Origin: Tricholomella constricta
Taxonomy: Eukaryota; Basidiomycota; Agaricomycetes; Agaricales; Lyophyllaceae
Assembly: GCA_013368375.1 (NCBI GenBank)
Contig: JAACJP010000006.1
Coordinates: forward strand, 62,001 to 126,000
Direction of reading: 5' to 3'
Length of the DNA stretch: 64,000 nt
A program made the position numbers and the translations under genes. The notes beneath the pieces were generated by a model. The model did not search any database and was not told the origin of the DNA. It was given only the letters and a program-made list of their open reading frames with translations. Positions 44,276 through 59,469 of the stretch are shown here, piece after piece. Every line of letters starts with the position of its first letter. Position 1 is the first letter of the stretch.

Positions 44276-44930
44276 CAGTCATTTACGGGTCCTCGATACA
44301 CCATGGGTCCTCGATACAAAACCAAATAGCTCCACATCCACTGCTCTGATTGTCCCGGAGTTTTTTCTTGCTAATGTATGTACTTTGTCTCCATGTCCTC
44401 CCCACTTTTGGGGGTTGGTAATTGTGTGAATTGAGGTGGGAAGTACAATCAGTCGAGATAAGGACATTTGTGAAATATTAAACTTTGTCATTTGAAAGAA
44501 TATGGACTATTATCCATTTTTTCGAGCAGGGACCCTTCTCTATATAGTCAAGGCTACCTATTGGTGATAACAGAAGCACAGTCGGAGGGTACGATGTGGA
44601 GATTCAAGGTTTTGAGGAGGTGTAAGACCTGAGCGGTGCTGTATCTGTCACGTCACACCTTCCAAACAGGGAATCGCCAGCAGAGCATCAGCGTCAACGT
44701 GAGTCTGATGTGACAGGTGTATCGAGGACAGAATTCTCAATGATAAGCAACTTTCGAAGAGATTTCCTTCATCCTTCCTCTTCGCTCAATGGATAGTCAA
44801 TTTTAGTGTCTATTATACATCTTTATATACTGATGGAGGGTCCCACATAATTAGATTGGGCTTGACTACTTAAATACATTTTTCCGAGGCCCGTCTTCAT
44901 TTGAGCGTATCGAGGACCCGTAAATGACTG
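44276..44930. mobile_element. Non-autonomous Tc1/mariner-type element (MITE, 655 bp)
   Basis: The ends are perfect inverted repeats, 24 bases each: CAGTCATTTACGGGTC at the left (44276) and its complement at the right (to 44930). They start with CAGT, usual for Tc1/mariner, and are flanked on both sides by TA (44274-44275 and 44931-44932), the standard target duplication. The interior has no transposase ORF. The unit GGTCCTCGATAC recurs just inside the left terminus (44306-44317), and a related stretch lies near 44717. Confidence 0.82.
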
Positions 44931-45366
44931 TAAGTCATAGCCTCGCGATGAACAAATACCTGCGATTCTTTTCCTATGTGTAAAACTTTAAAGGCACACG
45001 ATTCGGACCCTTCATGTCAAACATTTTTTCCACCGACATGAGCAGTTTTCCCCATTCCACTTGCAAAGAGAGCCTTTTTTTTTTACTTTCACAATATAGG
45101 CAAGACGATTGCAAACATGAATGATACTTCTAGTTAGGTCAGGATGGTCGGACACATGAAGCGAGGCTGTTAGGCATGAGGAAATTAGAGAGTCACAAGG
45201 TGTCACACGTGTGGAGGGGTGCTGTGACGATCTTTGGGCAGGAACAGGATCTGTGCGGACGTTCCTCCTGCGTTCATCTCTCTCTCTTCTGTTCATTTGT
45301 CCTGGGAGCCGGTCCAATCCATCGTCGTCGTCTGCGCCAGTCCCCGTCGTTCCCTCCCGGCGCACA
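44931..45366. other. Intergenic region and promoter of the LIM-RhoGAP gene
   Basis: 436 bases with no clear gene; there is a 10-base T run near 45067. The 150 bases before 45367 are pyrimidine-rich, as in many basidiomycete promoters. Confidence 0.55.
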
Positions 45367-48300
45367 ATGAGCAAAGGCCAGGATCCCGCAAGAGCTCCGT
45401 CTCCATGGTCTAGCCAGCCGACAACTCAGACCTCTCCCTCCACAGAGCTCTCCTCAGACCCTGATTTCACCAGGCTCCAGGCACAACAGAACCAGCAAGC
45501 TCGCACTCCTCCTTTGGCTCCAACGACAGTCCCCTCGCGGCATCCCGACCGTCCCAATGTCCCAATCAGAGCAGCAACTTTGAACAGTTCTGAGCCTGAT
45601 CGTAATCTCTCAACCAAACCCTACGTTCATCTTGCCCGGAGCGAAGATCTCAACCACGGTGGCTCTTCGGGCTCCTATCCTTCAGGCGTTTCTGGATCTT
45701 CTCCGAGGCCCTCTCCAGCCTTCTTGGCCTCGGCTAGTGGTAGCAGGCCGTCCACCCCTGCAAGCTCTGGAAATCACAAACTCCCATCTTCTTCAGGGCA
45801 CTCCAATGCACTGGACCATCGTACCAGCGTTGCCTCTTTCTCCTCCACCCATTCTGATTCCTCCTCCAATTCTGGCCAGGGCAAGCCGCCCCCCACCACT
45901 GCATCTTCCACCTCCGCAAGTCTAAATTTGACGTAAGCAGCCTATACTGGCCCTCTCATTTCATACATCACCCTTTCATGATCATCCTGACCTTATTCTA
46001 TGCTCAACAGAACCTGTTCGGCGTGCGGAAAGGCAATGCAAGGCCCATTTGTTCGCGCACTGGGCACTGTTTTCCATTTAAATTGCTTCAAGTGCATGGT
46101 ACTGCTCTCGACAATTTCCCTTTGGCTTTTTCTAGAATTGCTCACCTCCGTTCCTCCAGGATTGTGGGGATGTTGTAGCTTCGAAATTCTTCCCCATCGA
46201 AGGACCGGATGGCCGACAGAATCCTTTATGTGAACGTGACTACTTTCGACGCCTCAACTTAATATGCGCGAAGTGCAACATGGCCCTCCGGGGCAGCTAT
46301 ATTACGGCATGCAGTGCGTGTAGTCCCTCGGATCTGATGTATCCTGTTCACCTTCTCACCCAGGCAAGAAATTTCATGTGGAACACTTCACATGCTCCCT
46401 GTGTCCAACGCTCTTTGGACCTCAGGATTCCTATTACGAGCACGAGGCTGACGTATACTGTCATTTTCACTATTCCACTCGATTTGCGACAAAGTGCGCA
46501 GGTTGCAACAGTGCGATTCTGAAGCAGTTTGTGGAAATAAACAGAAACATGCGCGACGAATGCTGGCATCCGGAGTGCTACATGATCAACAAGGTCTGTT
46601 TTCAGTTCTCTGTCCCTTCGGGTGACTGAACCTCTCTCCAAGTTTTGGAACGTAAAAGTCGTGTCTCGAAGACCGACCAGTACCGCCGAACTGGAAGGAG
46701 AACCCCAGGAACCGGCTTACGTGGAAGAGGAACAGCGCGAAACTCCTGCATCCTTAAAGGAGAAGCAGGTTCGAATGGAACAGCAGGTGTATCGCATATG
46801 GACGTGCGTTTTCATATGGCATGGTTTTTGAATCTCATACTTATAAATCTTACGCAGCGTTCTCTCGGCATTCGAAGAATCCAGCGCCGCCTGCATCTCA
46901 GACATGCTCAGGCAGGTCAGCAATGGTCAATACCTGGACGCGATTCGTATGGCGGAAAAATTCATATTACACGTCGAAGTCCTCTTTGCGACCATAGACG
47001 ATCTGGAGTATTATTTTGCCCGTCTAAATATGAAAGGTGTGTGCTCAACTAGTGCCGCGATTGTTTGCTGTCCTATTAATCTATCATGAGCAGGGATGTC
47101 GCACGTCCGAGAAGCTCGCATGCTGTGTCGAAAGACTGTGGAGCTGTTCACTCTACTGTCACACACACAGGAAACTGGGTCCCGGCGGATGGGAATGACG
47201 CAAGAGCTCCTCGCCCTCGTGACCGGTCTTGCGCACTACTTGAAGATCCTCATTCGGATAGCGCTCACGGGTGCACTGAAACTGGAGAGGGAGCAGAGTG
47301 TGCGAGAGGCCATGGGATCGTTCCTTGATAAACTTCATCTCCTTGCGGTTCAAGGAGCAAATCCGACTGCACGGAGGATGATTAAAGGTCAGAACGGGGA
47401 AGTGATGGCTCCCAACAGCAGTGGAGGAAACTGGGGGACTCAGTCAGTGACGTATGGTTTTCGAAGTCTGGCCCCGGAAAACGCCGGCGACTCGCCCTTT
47501 AGAGAAGGCCCTTCCAAAATCTCATCCAGTAACCCTCCATCGGATCTCTGCATCAGATGCAACCTTACTGTGGAGGAGGACTGTGTACGGTTGGGAACCT
47601 ATCAGCGGTGGCATTCGCACTGCGTCCAGTGTGCTCAGTGCGGAAAGGTCGCTGCTGTCCCTCTCGCGAAGGAGCTTTCGCCCAAAGCCGGTGATGACAA
47701 GGAGGGTAAGGAGATGACGAAAGATCAAGCGCCCAAGCTCTCCACTGCTCGGAGACCACCTGCCAACGTGGGGGCTTTTGTTTATGAAGTGGACTCACGG
47801 CGGGACACGACCTCTTTTGGTGAAGTGCCCACTGTCATTCTGTGTACTGATCACGCGCACGGAGGCTGTCGAAGTGGATTCCAGCCTGTTCAGCGGCTGG
47901 AGCAGTATGCTTTTCTGCTAAATGTTGCACTGCGGCGATTATATCTGCTTTTAAAGAAGCAAGGCGTCGTGCCATTATCCCCAGGTACGTCCTGGACGCA
48001 ATGTTGGTCCTTCAGCTCCTCAACCGTTTGAACATTTCAGTTGCGACTACGCACGACTCGCCTCTTTCATCCACGGATTCGGACCCGTATCGCAACTCCG
48101 GTGACTTCATGCGTATGAAATCCGTCCACCTCGATCGCAAGTTGTCTGCCACGGCACGGCTACCCAAACGCTCAACTATTGTGGAAAGCCCTGCTGGAAG
48201 GAGCGTCCACCCATCCGATGTACTACAGCCTCAGCGGCAACAAGAGCATCATCCAACCTCTCATATTGCGCCCAATCAGCAAAGCCAACAAGGCCAGGTG

Positions 48301-50130
48301 CAGTACCAGGGATCATCACATCATCCATACCCACATCCACAACAACAACATTCCTCCCCACCTCCATTCCAGCGTGCCGCTCCTCCATACCTAGGTAAAC
48401 TTTCTGATGTCAATACACAAGGCCAGGTATTGCGCCCTATGTTTGCGCGGAACAATACCGAGGTCATGATCGTCGACGAAAGTGCACCGAACTCACCAGC
48501 CGAGGGAAACCCACCTATATCGACCTCGGACGACGGAATTACGCTCGCCGATATTCCGCAGATCATGGAAGCAGCCCAGGCTCGAGAACAGCAACGATCC
48601 TTGCCTCGAGAAAGCTCTATACCGTATATCGCCGAGCTGAATCCCGTGGAGTTGGCTATCGTCAAACATTGCGCTGTCCTTGCGCTGACTAAGTCACCGT
48701 TGAAGGACCAGTTTGACCTGGATGAGCTCCTGGAGATGGTAGAACTTAAGAAGAGTGGATTCTGGAAGACACTTTTCAAGGGTGACAAGAAGAATATAAA
48801 GAAGAAGGGTGTGTTCAAGACGTTGATTCGATCTATTCCAGATCTCACAGTTGTTTTGTAGGTGTCTTTGGTGTACCTCTTGATTTCTTGGTGGAAAGGG
48901 AGGGCTCCGACTCGTTGCTTGGGGCAACACGGGAAACTCTGCGAGTGCCAAGTTTCATCGACGATGTTATTTCTGCGATGAGACAGATGGGTCGGTACAT
49001 CTTTTCCTTACCTAAGCCCACCGAGCTTATTTGTTTCGTAGACATGTCCATCGAGGGTATTTTCAGGAAGAATGGTAACATTCGAAGGCTGAAGGATCTC
49101 ACCGAAGCCATTGATCGGGACCCCTCATCCGTCGATTTAACGCAGGACAACCCCGTTCAACTCGCTGCTTTATTGAAGAAGTTCTTGCGCGACTTGCCGG
49201 ATCCTCTGATGACTTTCAAATTGCACCGACTATTTATTGCTTCGCAATGTATGCTATCAGGCCCATGTCTGGCGTGGCTGTAAACTGATGGTGATTTTTA
49301 TAGCGCTTCCCTTGGACTCAGACCGCAACAGATATCTTCATCTACTGTCGCTGATCCTGCCCAAAAGCCACCGTGATACCATGGAGGTTCTCTTCGTTTT
49401 CCTCAAATGGGTTGCTTCATTTGCACACATGGATGCTGAGACGGGAAGTAAAATGGACTTGGGCAATCTGGCGACCGTCATCTGTCCGAGCATACTTTAC
49501 GCCCGTGGACGGGATGCGATGCGAGACGAAACCTTCGGAGCGCTCCGGGTGATAACCAGCCTTCTCGAGAACCAGGACGAGTTTTTCGTTGTTCCTCAGG
49601 AGTTCCTTCCCATACTCCAGGATCAGGACTATTTCGCCAACTCGCTAGAATTGCCGGGCAAGGAGTTTATGAAGAAATGTGACACTTACATGAGGCTCAA
49701 GGCTGTAAACGGACGGTCACAGTCAACTCCTATGAACGGTGCGCATAATGGGGGTGCTCGTTATCAATTGCAGAACTCCCCCAACATGGAGCGCCCTGGA
49801 ATGATTGGACCTTCACAGTCAGAACGCACAATCAGGCCACCACTCGTGTCAGGCAACATCTCGAATATGTCCTACCAGCATCAGCCCTCTCCTTACGGCA
49901 CACCTCCGCCTCCGCAGCCACCACCACCTCAAAGTGCACCGCAAATTCTCCAGCGGGTACAGCATGAAGGGCGGTCTGGCCAACCTCCATCTAGGCCCAA
50001 CATGGCGGGCGCGCCTTTGGCATCCCGCCCGACCTCCTACCTGGCTCCAGCAAGACAGAATTCTGACCCGTCAAGCCTACCTCTGAATAACAACGGCTAT
50101 GCCCCGGTCGACCGACATCCTCAAACATGA
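45367..50130 (+). CDS. RGA1: LIM-domain RhoGAP, Rga1-like
   Basis: A spliced gene beginning MSKGQDPARAPSPW with a long Ser/Pro/Thr-rich N-terminal region. LIM 1 (CSACGKAMQGPFVRALG..FHLNCFKC, then DCGDVV after an intron) and LIM 2 (CAKCNMALRGSYITAC, HVEHFTCSLCPTLFG, CHFHYSTRFATKCAGC) span about 46015-46600. A later half-LIM motif, CIRCNLTVEEDCVRLG with HSHCVQCAQCGK, is near 47550-47645, after a helical region. The C-terminal RhoGAP domain (about 48860-49590) shows GIFRKNGNIRRLK with the catalytic arginine finger, LKKFLRDLPDPLM, and NLATVICPSIL. It ends in a proline-rich tail at TGA 50128-50130. In yeast Rga1 turns off Cdc42 to organise septins and polarity. The order LIM-LIM-RhoGAP fits that family. 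Confidence 0.9.
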
Positions 50131-50438
50131 TGTACTCCGCATTTCCTACAGTACACTTATATATTCTCTTATTCCCTGCCCATTCCTTGTCCGTCTTTCC
50201 CCATTTTGATTCCCAATATCTGTAGTTTACCATTCTGCGTACGCCCGCTCACTTATCGGTACGACACGGACGAAAATGTTTTCGAAGTACTTACGATACC
50301 CTCCGCATGGAATACAAAAGCCAAGATTCTCAAACAGAGCAAAACAGCCTCGATCGCTTACGAAGCCGGCAGTGATCTTGGGTAGTTCCATCCTTTTCGA
50401 CTGCAGGGGTAGTTCCATCCTTCTCGACTGCAGCAGAC
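50131..50438. other. Short intergenic region before Nbp35
   Basis: 308 bases; no ORF or repeat except two close copies of a GGTAGTTCCATCCTT-like stretch at about 50380-50425 just before the Nbp35 start. Confidence 0.5.
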
Positions 50439-51571
50439 ATGATTGCAGTGCAGCCTCCAGCAGAGGCCCCAAATCCTCTCTCAATTCCAGCTAATGCCCC
50501 AGAGCATTGTCCAGTACGCTATCTTCTACTTATTTCCATCCCTGAAGTTACTAATAATTCATAGGGTACGGAATCTGAACTTGCAGGAAAGTCGGATGCA
50601 TGTAATGGCTGCGCAAACCAAGAAATCTGCGCATCGAATACACCCAAGGGGCCGGATCCTTCTTTGCCGTTTATCACAGAGCGGATGAATTCTGTGAAGC
50701 GGAAGATTCTTGTCTTATCAGGAAAAGGTGGGGTTGGCAAGTCGACATTTACCGCTCAGCTTGGTTGGGCCTTTGCTGCAGACGATCGCACCCAGGTGAG
50801 TAACACAGCACGGAAGGATCCTCAATTCCTTGAAGTATCCCTTTTCTAGGTCGGAATCATGGATGTCGACATCTGCGGACCCTCTATTCCTACGATACTT
50901 GGAATCGCGAATGAGCAGGTACATGCTTCATCGTCAGGCTGGTCTCCCGTGTTCGTACAGGACAATTTTGCCGTCATGTCCGTCGGGTTCATGCTACCCA
51001 CCTCTCGGGACGCCGTCATGTGGCGAGGGCCAAAAAAGAACGGCCTAATATCCCAATTCCTCAAGGACGTCGACTGGGGTGATCTCGACTATCTTGTCGT
51101 CGACACTCCGCCAGGCACCTCTGATGAGCACCTCAGTATTGTGCAGTATCTCAAAGAGAGCGGCATCGACGGGGCTGTCGTTATAACCACGCCACAAGAG
51201 GTCGCAATTCAGGACGTCCGACGGGAAATCGATTTCTGTCGAAAGGTGGGCATCAGAGTATTGGGTCTGGTAGAGAATATGTCTGGCTTCGTGTGTCCTG
51301 GTTGCAAGACCGAGTCCCAGATCTTTAAGCCGAGCACGGGAGGCGCGAAGCAGTTGGCGCAGGATATGGGCATTGAACTCTTGGGTGCTGTGCCGTTGGA
51401 CCCCCGGATAGGCAAAAGCGCAGACTACGGCGTGAGCTTCTTGGATGAATACCCTGATAGTCCTGCCACCACTGCATACTTGGACATCATTGATCGTACG
51501 TCGCGTATATGGTTTAAGTGCGGTAGCTGACGGATAGTTTTACAGGAATAAAGGAGATCTTAGGAGATTGA
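50439..51571 (+). CDS. NBP35: Cytosolic Fe-S cluster assembly factor Nbp35
   Basis: A scaffold P-loop NTPase that builds 4Fe-4S clusters in the cytosol with Cfd1. Start ATG 50439 ([17 protein letters not shown]). The first intron splits CP from GTESE; the second follows ADDRTQ and the last follows LDIID, giving the end RIKEILGD and TGA 51569-51571. Motifs: N-terminal ferredoxin-like cysteines in the exact spacing CX13CX2CX5C; deviant Walker [11 protein letters not shown]; Walker B-like [12 protein letters not shown]; and the C-terminal cluster site FVCPGC, which bridges the NTPase dimer. All key residues are present and the length is typical. The gene is tail-to-tail with the MAP kinase gene. 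Confidence 0.94.
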
Positions 51572-51716
51572 AAGACTGGAGATCGTACTCATTGCCTTGT
51601 AACCAGCATATTTCCATCAACATGCATCTCACGACCACCATTATATCTGTATCAACTACACCACAATAGATAGTAGAGTGTTTAATCATTCCAACAAGTA
51701 CAAATCGGGGTCGAAC

Positions 51717-54374
<2,658 letters not shown>

Positions 54375-54737
54375 GTGGTGGACCACAGCGATTGCTGCAG
54401 GCTATAGCGAGGAGCAGGGTCAACAGGGCAGCTGCGGGCGTGGGTTCTGTGAGAGGCTCTGAGGGAGAGCGGTGGTGTGATAGAAGGAGTGATAGTCGCG
54501 AGTATTCAGCAACATAACATGACGTCCACGCGACAAATTCAGCACATTTCAGTCCGGGTCGCCAATCGGATTCTCAGATCTCCGGCCCTCTTCAATGAAA
54601 ACAGATCCATGCATATTCCTCGACCCGGAATCATATCAGAATTACATGTGAAGATGCGGCTACCGTACTAAGTACAAATATCATAAATAAGCCCAGCTGA
54701 GCGATGCTATGTATATGTCTGTCCAATGGGAGGACTG
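54375..54737. other. Intergenic region between MAP kinase and symplekin genes
   Basis: The MAP kinase promoter and the symplekin 3' end; no further gene seen. The first 80 bases may belong to the unresolved MAP kinase leader. Confidence 0.5.
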
Positions 54738-57700
54738 TCAAACAGGAGCAGGTTCTGGTGTCGACTCTAAGGTAGCGGGAGGGGTAAAATGATCAGTGTT
54801 TACCGCATTCACTGCGTTGCTTCCTTCGTTGTCTCCAAAAATTTCCAAAAAGCCCGCTACGCGAGCTTTGGTGGGCGCCTTCCTAGTCACGTAGTCCCGG
54901 AGACCAGATTTGAGGCTTGGCTGTTTATCGACAAGCTCGCGAAGCTGATCCTTGGGTAGCTGTAACAGCGCGCCAAAGCTCGCTGGTGCGATTACCTTTG
55001 CGCACCGGATGAAGCCTTCCCAAAGCGGTGGGTTGGTCCATATTTTCTTCGTGATCAACCGTGAGAGCAATGTCGTCGACACAAAGCCAACGAGGGATTT
55101 GTATGTCGTCACTGCTTGAATCACCTGGTGGCAAAGTGGCACCGTCAGGCATCGCTGATGCCGTTCATAAGTCGTGACTTACGGTTCTGAGGAACAATAC
55201 GGGCAATACGGGCTCGTCCATGATTTGCTGCATGACCACCGCGAGGATTTCGGAACGGAAGACATCAGTCATCGAAAAGCAAATGCCAATCGCTGCCAAT
55301 CAGCGAGCATGACTGTCGTAAGCTCGATATCTTCACCTTACAGGATGAAGTACGCACCCTCTATAGCGCTTTTGAGACCTATCTCCTTTTCGGAGTCATG
55401 CAGAAGAACCATAAGTTCTGCAGGAGTAAGAAGCTCGCTCTGCCGAACGCGCGGTAGATTTGAAGTGACACTGCCAAACGTCTGCGGTGGCGTTGTCACG
55501 ATTGAACTGAATACGGAGCGAACCAGGTTCTTTGGCTCAGCCTGTCCGTTGAGGATCGAAACAATTCGAGGCAGATGTCGCACGATGTCCGGCTATTCAT
55601 TTGGTTGGCAAAATCAATCATCAGCGCCATATCTCCACCTCGTTGTTAATCAGGCACTGACTTTGTCCATCTCCGCAATAATAGGTATCAAGAAACGTGC
55701 ATCGAGATCCCTTTCGTTGATTAGCGCCTTCACTAAAGCGACCAATTGGGTACTCGCACGCCCGTGTTCTGTGAAGATGGTCAGGACCCGGAGTGCAAGG
55801 CTTTCGGCTCCTGATGGACATGTCCGCATCAAAGTCAAGAGCTTTCCATGGCTGGAACCCAGGGACCGAATAAGGGCTGTGATTAATTCCTGGATAGCGT
55901 CTTGGACCGTGGCATCCATTTGGCCATAGGCCGCAAAGATTCTGTTTCCATTAGCCGAGGTCCGAGTCAAAAATGACAGATTGTGTGACTTACTCGTCCA
56001 AAAATTCGGGGACCTTAACTGAGAGCGCGAAGAGCAACTCCACATGCTGGAGGACTTGCGCCTTCTTTGCAGGAAGCTCGATGTGTTCAGGAAGATATGG
56101 GGTGTGGACCAGGTCCTCCGGGGGTAGCTGCCCATCTTCCATATTTTCGTCTCCCCCAGATCCATCATCGTGGCTATTCTGGGAAAAGCCAGCCTTGTCC
56201 TCGGGCTGAATAATAGTCGCGTCCCTCTCTTCCCCATCCACCTTCATTGTCGCGTCTTCTTCCGGCTTGGGCTGCCCCCGAACAGGCTGAAGTTGAAGTT
56301 TTCGGAGCATCTGCAACGCAAACTCGCGAACCATGCTGCCCATAGGTTGCGTATTCGGGACCCAAAGCTTCACGGTATTAATCGCAGCTCCTCTCGTCCT
56401 TTTTTCTGGAATTCAAAGTTCAGGGATCAATCCAGTTGCAGCATTGCCGGAATTTACGAACCAGGATGTGTCGTAAGCTCCAGCAAGACGGTCAGTGCGT
56501 CCGTCCTCATCGAAGGACGATTGATCACGAGTCCACGAAGGGTCGCGAAACCAACCTGCATCCTATCGGAGCTATTGTTTGGTTAGAAGAGTGAGATGCG
56601 GTCAATAATGAGAAGACATTTACCTCGTCGTGTCGAGGCATAGATCGCGTAGTAAGTCGAGGACATCACTGGGTACGCTTGGTAGGTCAAGTAAAAAACG
56701 GGAGAATGTCCTGTCTTTGCTATCCAATAGCGCCTGGTACGACGCTACAATCTGGTTTAACCAGGTGTCGTAGTTTGGCCGCTAGCAACAAAAAAATCAA
56801 AACAATTCTGAAGTCAGTCGGCGAAGGAGGCATACCCAGTCTGGATCATCCGTGAGTCGTATTTGATCATTGTACCATTCTTCGTTCATCCACGTAGTGG
56901 CAAGCCGCACCCTGAGGTATAAATATAAACGTTTACCATCCAATCGCTACAACAACTTGCATTGAACTTTACCTTGCAGGAAAATCCGACATGATGTAGT
57001 CACATAGCGTTTGCCGCAGTTGATCCTGCCGCACATAGAAGTCGTGCTGGGCACCCGAGCCATCCATCGCGTCGTCCTCTGCGGGCGGGGGCTCCGCTAC
57101 CCGCGTGATCATTCTTACCAAAAGCAGCATCCAAATCTCGGTCGCCGAGTGCCCGCCAGCCTGCGTCGACTCCACCGGGAGTGCCTCCCCACTAACCTTG
57201 AGCTCCTCCGCGCCGTCCCATATCCGCTTGATCGAGCTACCAAGCTGCTGCGTGCGTTCTTCTTCCGAGAGTTCGCGTGGCGGCGGCAGTTTGAAATCTA
57301 TCAGCTGCAGATTCGCCGCGACGGCATCAATATCGGCCACTGATGATTCGACGGGAACATCGCCTGACAGCTGTAGGGTACAATTGAGTAACGCGTTGAT
57401 CCCAAACAAAACAGTACGAACCTCTTCATTCAGCCGATCTGGCTCGTATTCAAGCTCATCCTGGTCGATATCCATCTGCAGCGGATCCACAGGCTCGGCT
57501 TTCACAATCGTCGAGGGAGGTGGTGGCGGTGTCATCGCTGCTGGGCCAGTTGGTATAGGTTTCGTCTGCCGATTCTGCGGTGTATGTGATCGCTCAGCAT
57601 CCTTCTCGGCTTGCAGCTGCGTTATCCTCCTCGGACCAGTCGGAATCATAGGAACAGGGGCAGCCACGGGTGCTGGAGGGGCCGCAGATGTCCCGAGCCC

Positions 57701-59217
57701 GCGACTTTCGCGGAATGCCTGCACAAGGCCGATAAGCGCAGGTTCAGTAAAGGCCTCTAGGTTGGCGACGATAAGCTCAGTAATGAGTGCGGCGGGGAGG
57801 GAGGTGAAGTCGAACGAGGCGAGGAAACTTAGGTTGGCGGATGAGGTGGCGGCAGGCGAAGGCGCCGGCGCAGTATCGGGTTCGAGTTTGGGTCGTTTGG
57901 CGTCCGTGGGTTCAGTGGGAACAGAAAGTGGACGCTTTCGCGTATCATTAGCACCTGCTTGCGCGGCAATTTTGCGCTTCTTTTCATCGGCGGCGGCTTT
58001 GTCCATGCGGACACCCTGTTGTCCAAGAGCTTCGTTGATTTGAGGGACATATTGGGCGTTGGCGGGTATTCTGAGATTACAGCGTAAGAGTCGACCGTGA
58101 GTACTATAGAGAGCAAACCCACCGGGATATGTGTACCAAGAGAATGCGAATGGCCTTTTCTACGCTTTTGATACTCGACGCGGGGAGGCCGACTAGCGCC
58201 GCTGGTGTCCACTGTTTTAATGCGGATACAACCAAAGGAACCATCGCCGGGCGCAATTTTGTTAATGTTGCCCAGCTGTTGAGCATAGCAGACAGTAAGT
58301 CGACATTTCTGAGGACTCAAGCATCAGCGGTGCATCATATGGAATAGACATGATACTCACTGGCTTGAATACAGAGTGGTGATCACCCCTTCCAAGAGTT
58401 TCTTTCCTTCATTCTCCAGTAGAGCAGCGGTGATAAAAGGGTGGTCCGCCGGGCAAAACGCGAGGTTCGGGTCGTTCTTGTTCTGCAACTGCAAATCACG
58501 GGCAAAGTATGAGATACAGGAATCGCCTTGCATGGTAACGAAACGGAGCGCGCACCCTAGGATCTGATACACCGCGCGTCTGGACAATTATGACTTTCTG
58601 GACAAACTTCATGGCCGAAAGTTTGACGCCGACACCGGTCGTCGGTGACCACAGGAATTCGATGATGCGGGCCTTACATGCCGAGAGAGTGTTCCACGCC
58701 GTGTGATTGTTTCTGTTCGTGCACCTGAGGCAAGGAATGAGTGGCGGCAGCTCACGTGCCGAAATAAGGACGCACAAAAATCGGAAGAGCAGGGGGTACA
58801 CCGTCGTGAGTGTCTGTATGACCACTTTGGCTATGGCGGAGTTGGGGTCGTCGACGAGTTGCGCAAGTGTATCGAGTGCTTGGGACGCCACTGGAACGAG
58901 GGCAACACAATATTCAATCAAAAAACTTATAGCTCCTCAGAATGTGGTTGAGACTAACTCTGTGTGCGCTGCTCGATAGAGAGGGTCGAGCGGCAGATGG
59001 CAAAATGGAGGAGGTCAATGACCCATCTCTTGAGCAGGGAATCACCCGCATTCACGATGAGGCCAGTGAGGGTACCGACGAGAATGGGAATGGGTGCGGG
59101 GGCGCTTTCAAGGTGTTCACGTAAAGTGGCGAGCAAATTCGCCTGTTCGTTGGAATTAGGCGGCACTTTCAAGGCTGCTTGTAGAGTATGCAGGGGGTCA
59201 ACAGGATTGCTTGCCAT
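54738..59217 (-). CDS. PTA1: Symplekin / Pta1, mRNA 3'-end processing scaffold
   Basis: Starts at ATG 59217 (MASNPVDPLHTLQAALKV); a GTG ten bases upstream is not needed. The N-terminal HEAT-repeat region (RWVIDLLHFAICRSTLS, FMATKVV near 58820, LRFVTMQGDSCI near 58550) binds Ssu72 and CPSF partners in other species. It is followed by a disordered middle (57900-57950, 57400-57560, with KRPKLEPDT and a Pro-rich stretch). The C-terminal symplekin domain has PLCHQVIQAVTTYKSLVGFV, LITKKIWTNPPLWEGFIRC and LQLPKDQLRELVDKQPSLK near 54890-55130. The gene is cut by many short introns. The protein holds together the cleavage-polyadenylation complex in the nucleus. Domain order and the C-terminal signature fit well; exact splice sites in 55,200-56,900 were not all resolved. 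Confidence 0.88.
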
Positions 59218-59469
59218 CTCAACCACCGACGACGCGATGGTGCAAGTTGGAACGGCGAATTACCCTATCTTAGGGTCAGGGAGTAGGTGGATCACGTGGT
59301 ATAGAAAGGCGGCGCCGTCGGGACCCACGTCGGGCTCGGCGTCTACACAACTCAATTCTCAAATATCACTCAAAAGCTTGCATGATTCATGACGGCATGT
59401 ATTTTTGGGGTGCAGTGATATACGAAAGTAAAGAAAACAAAGACATAAAATCATATCGTCGTTGTTCGT

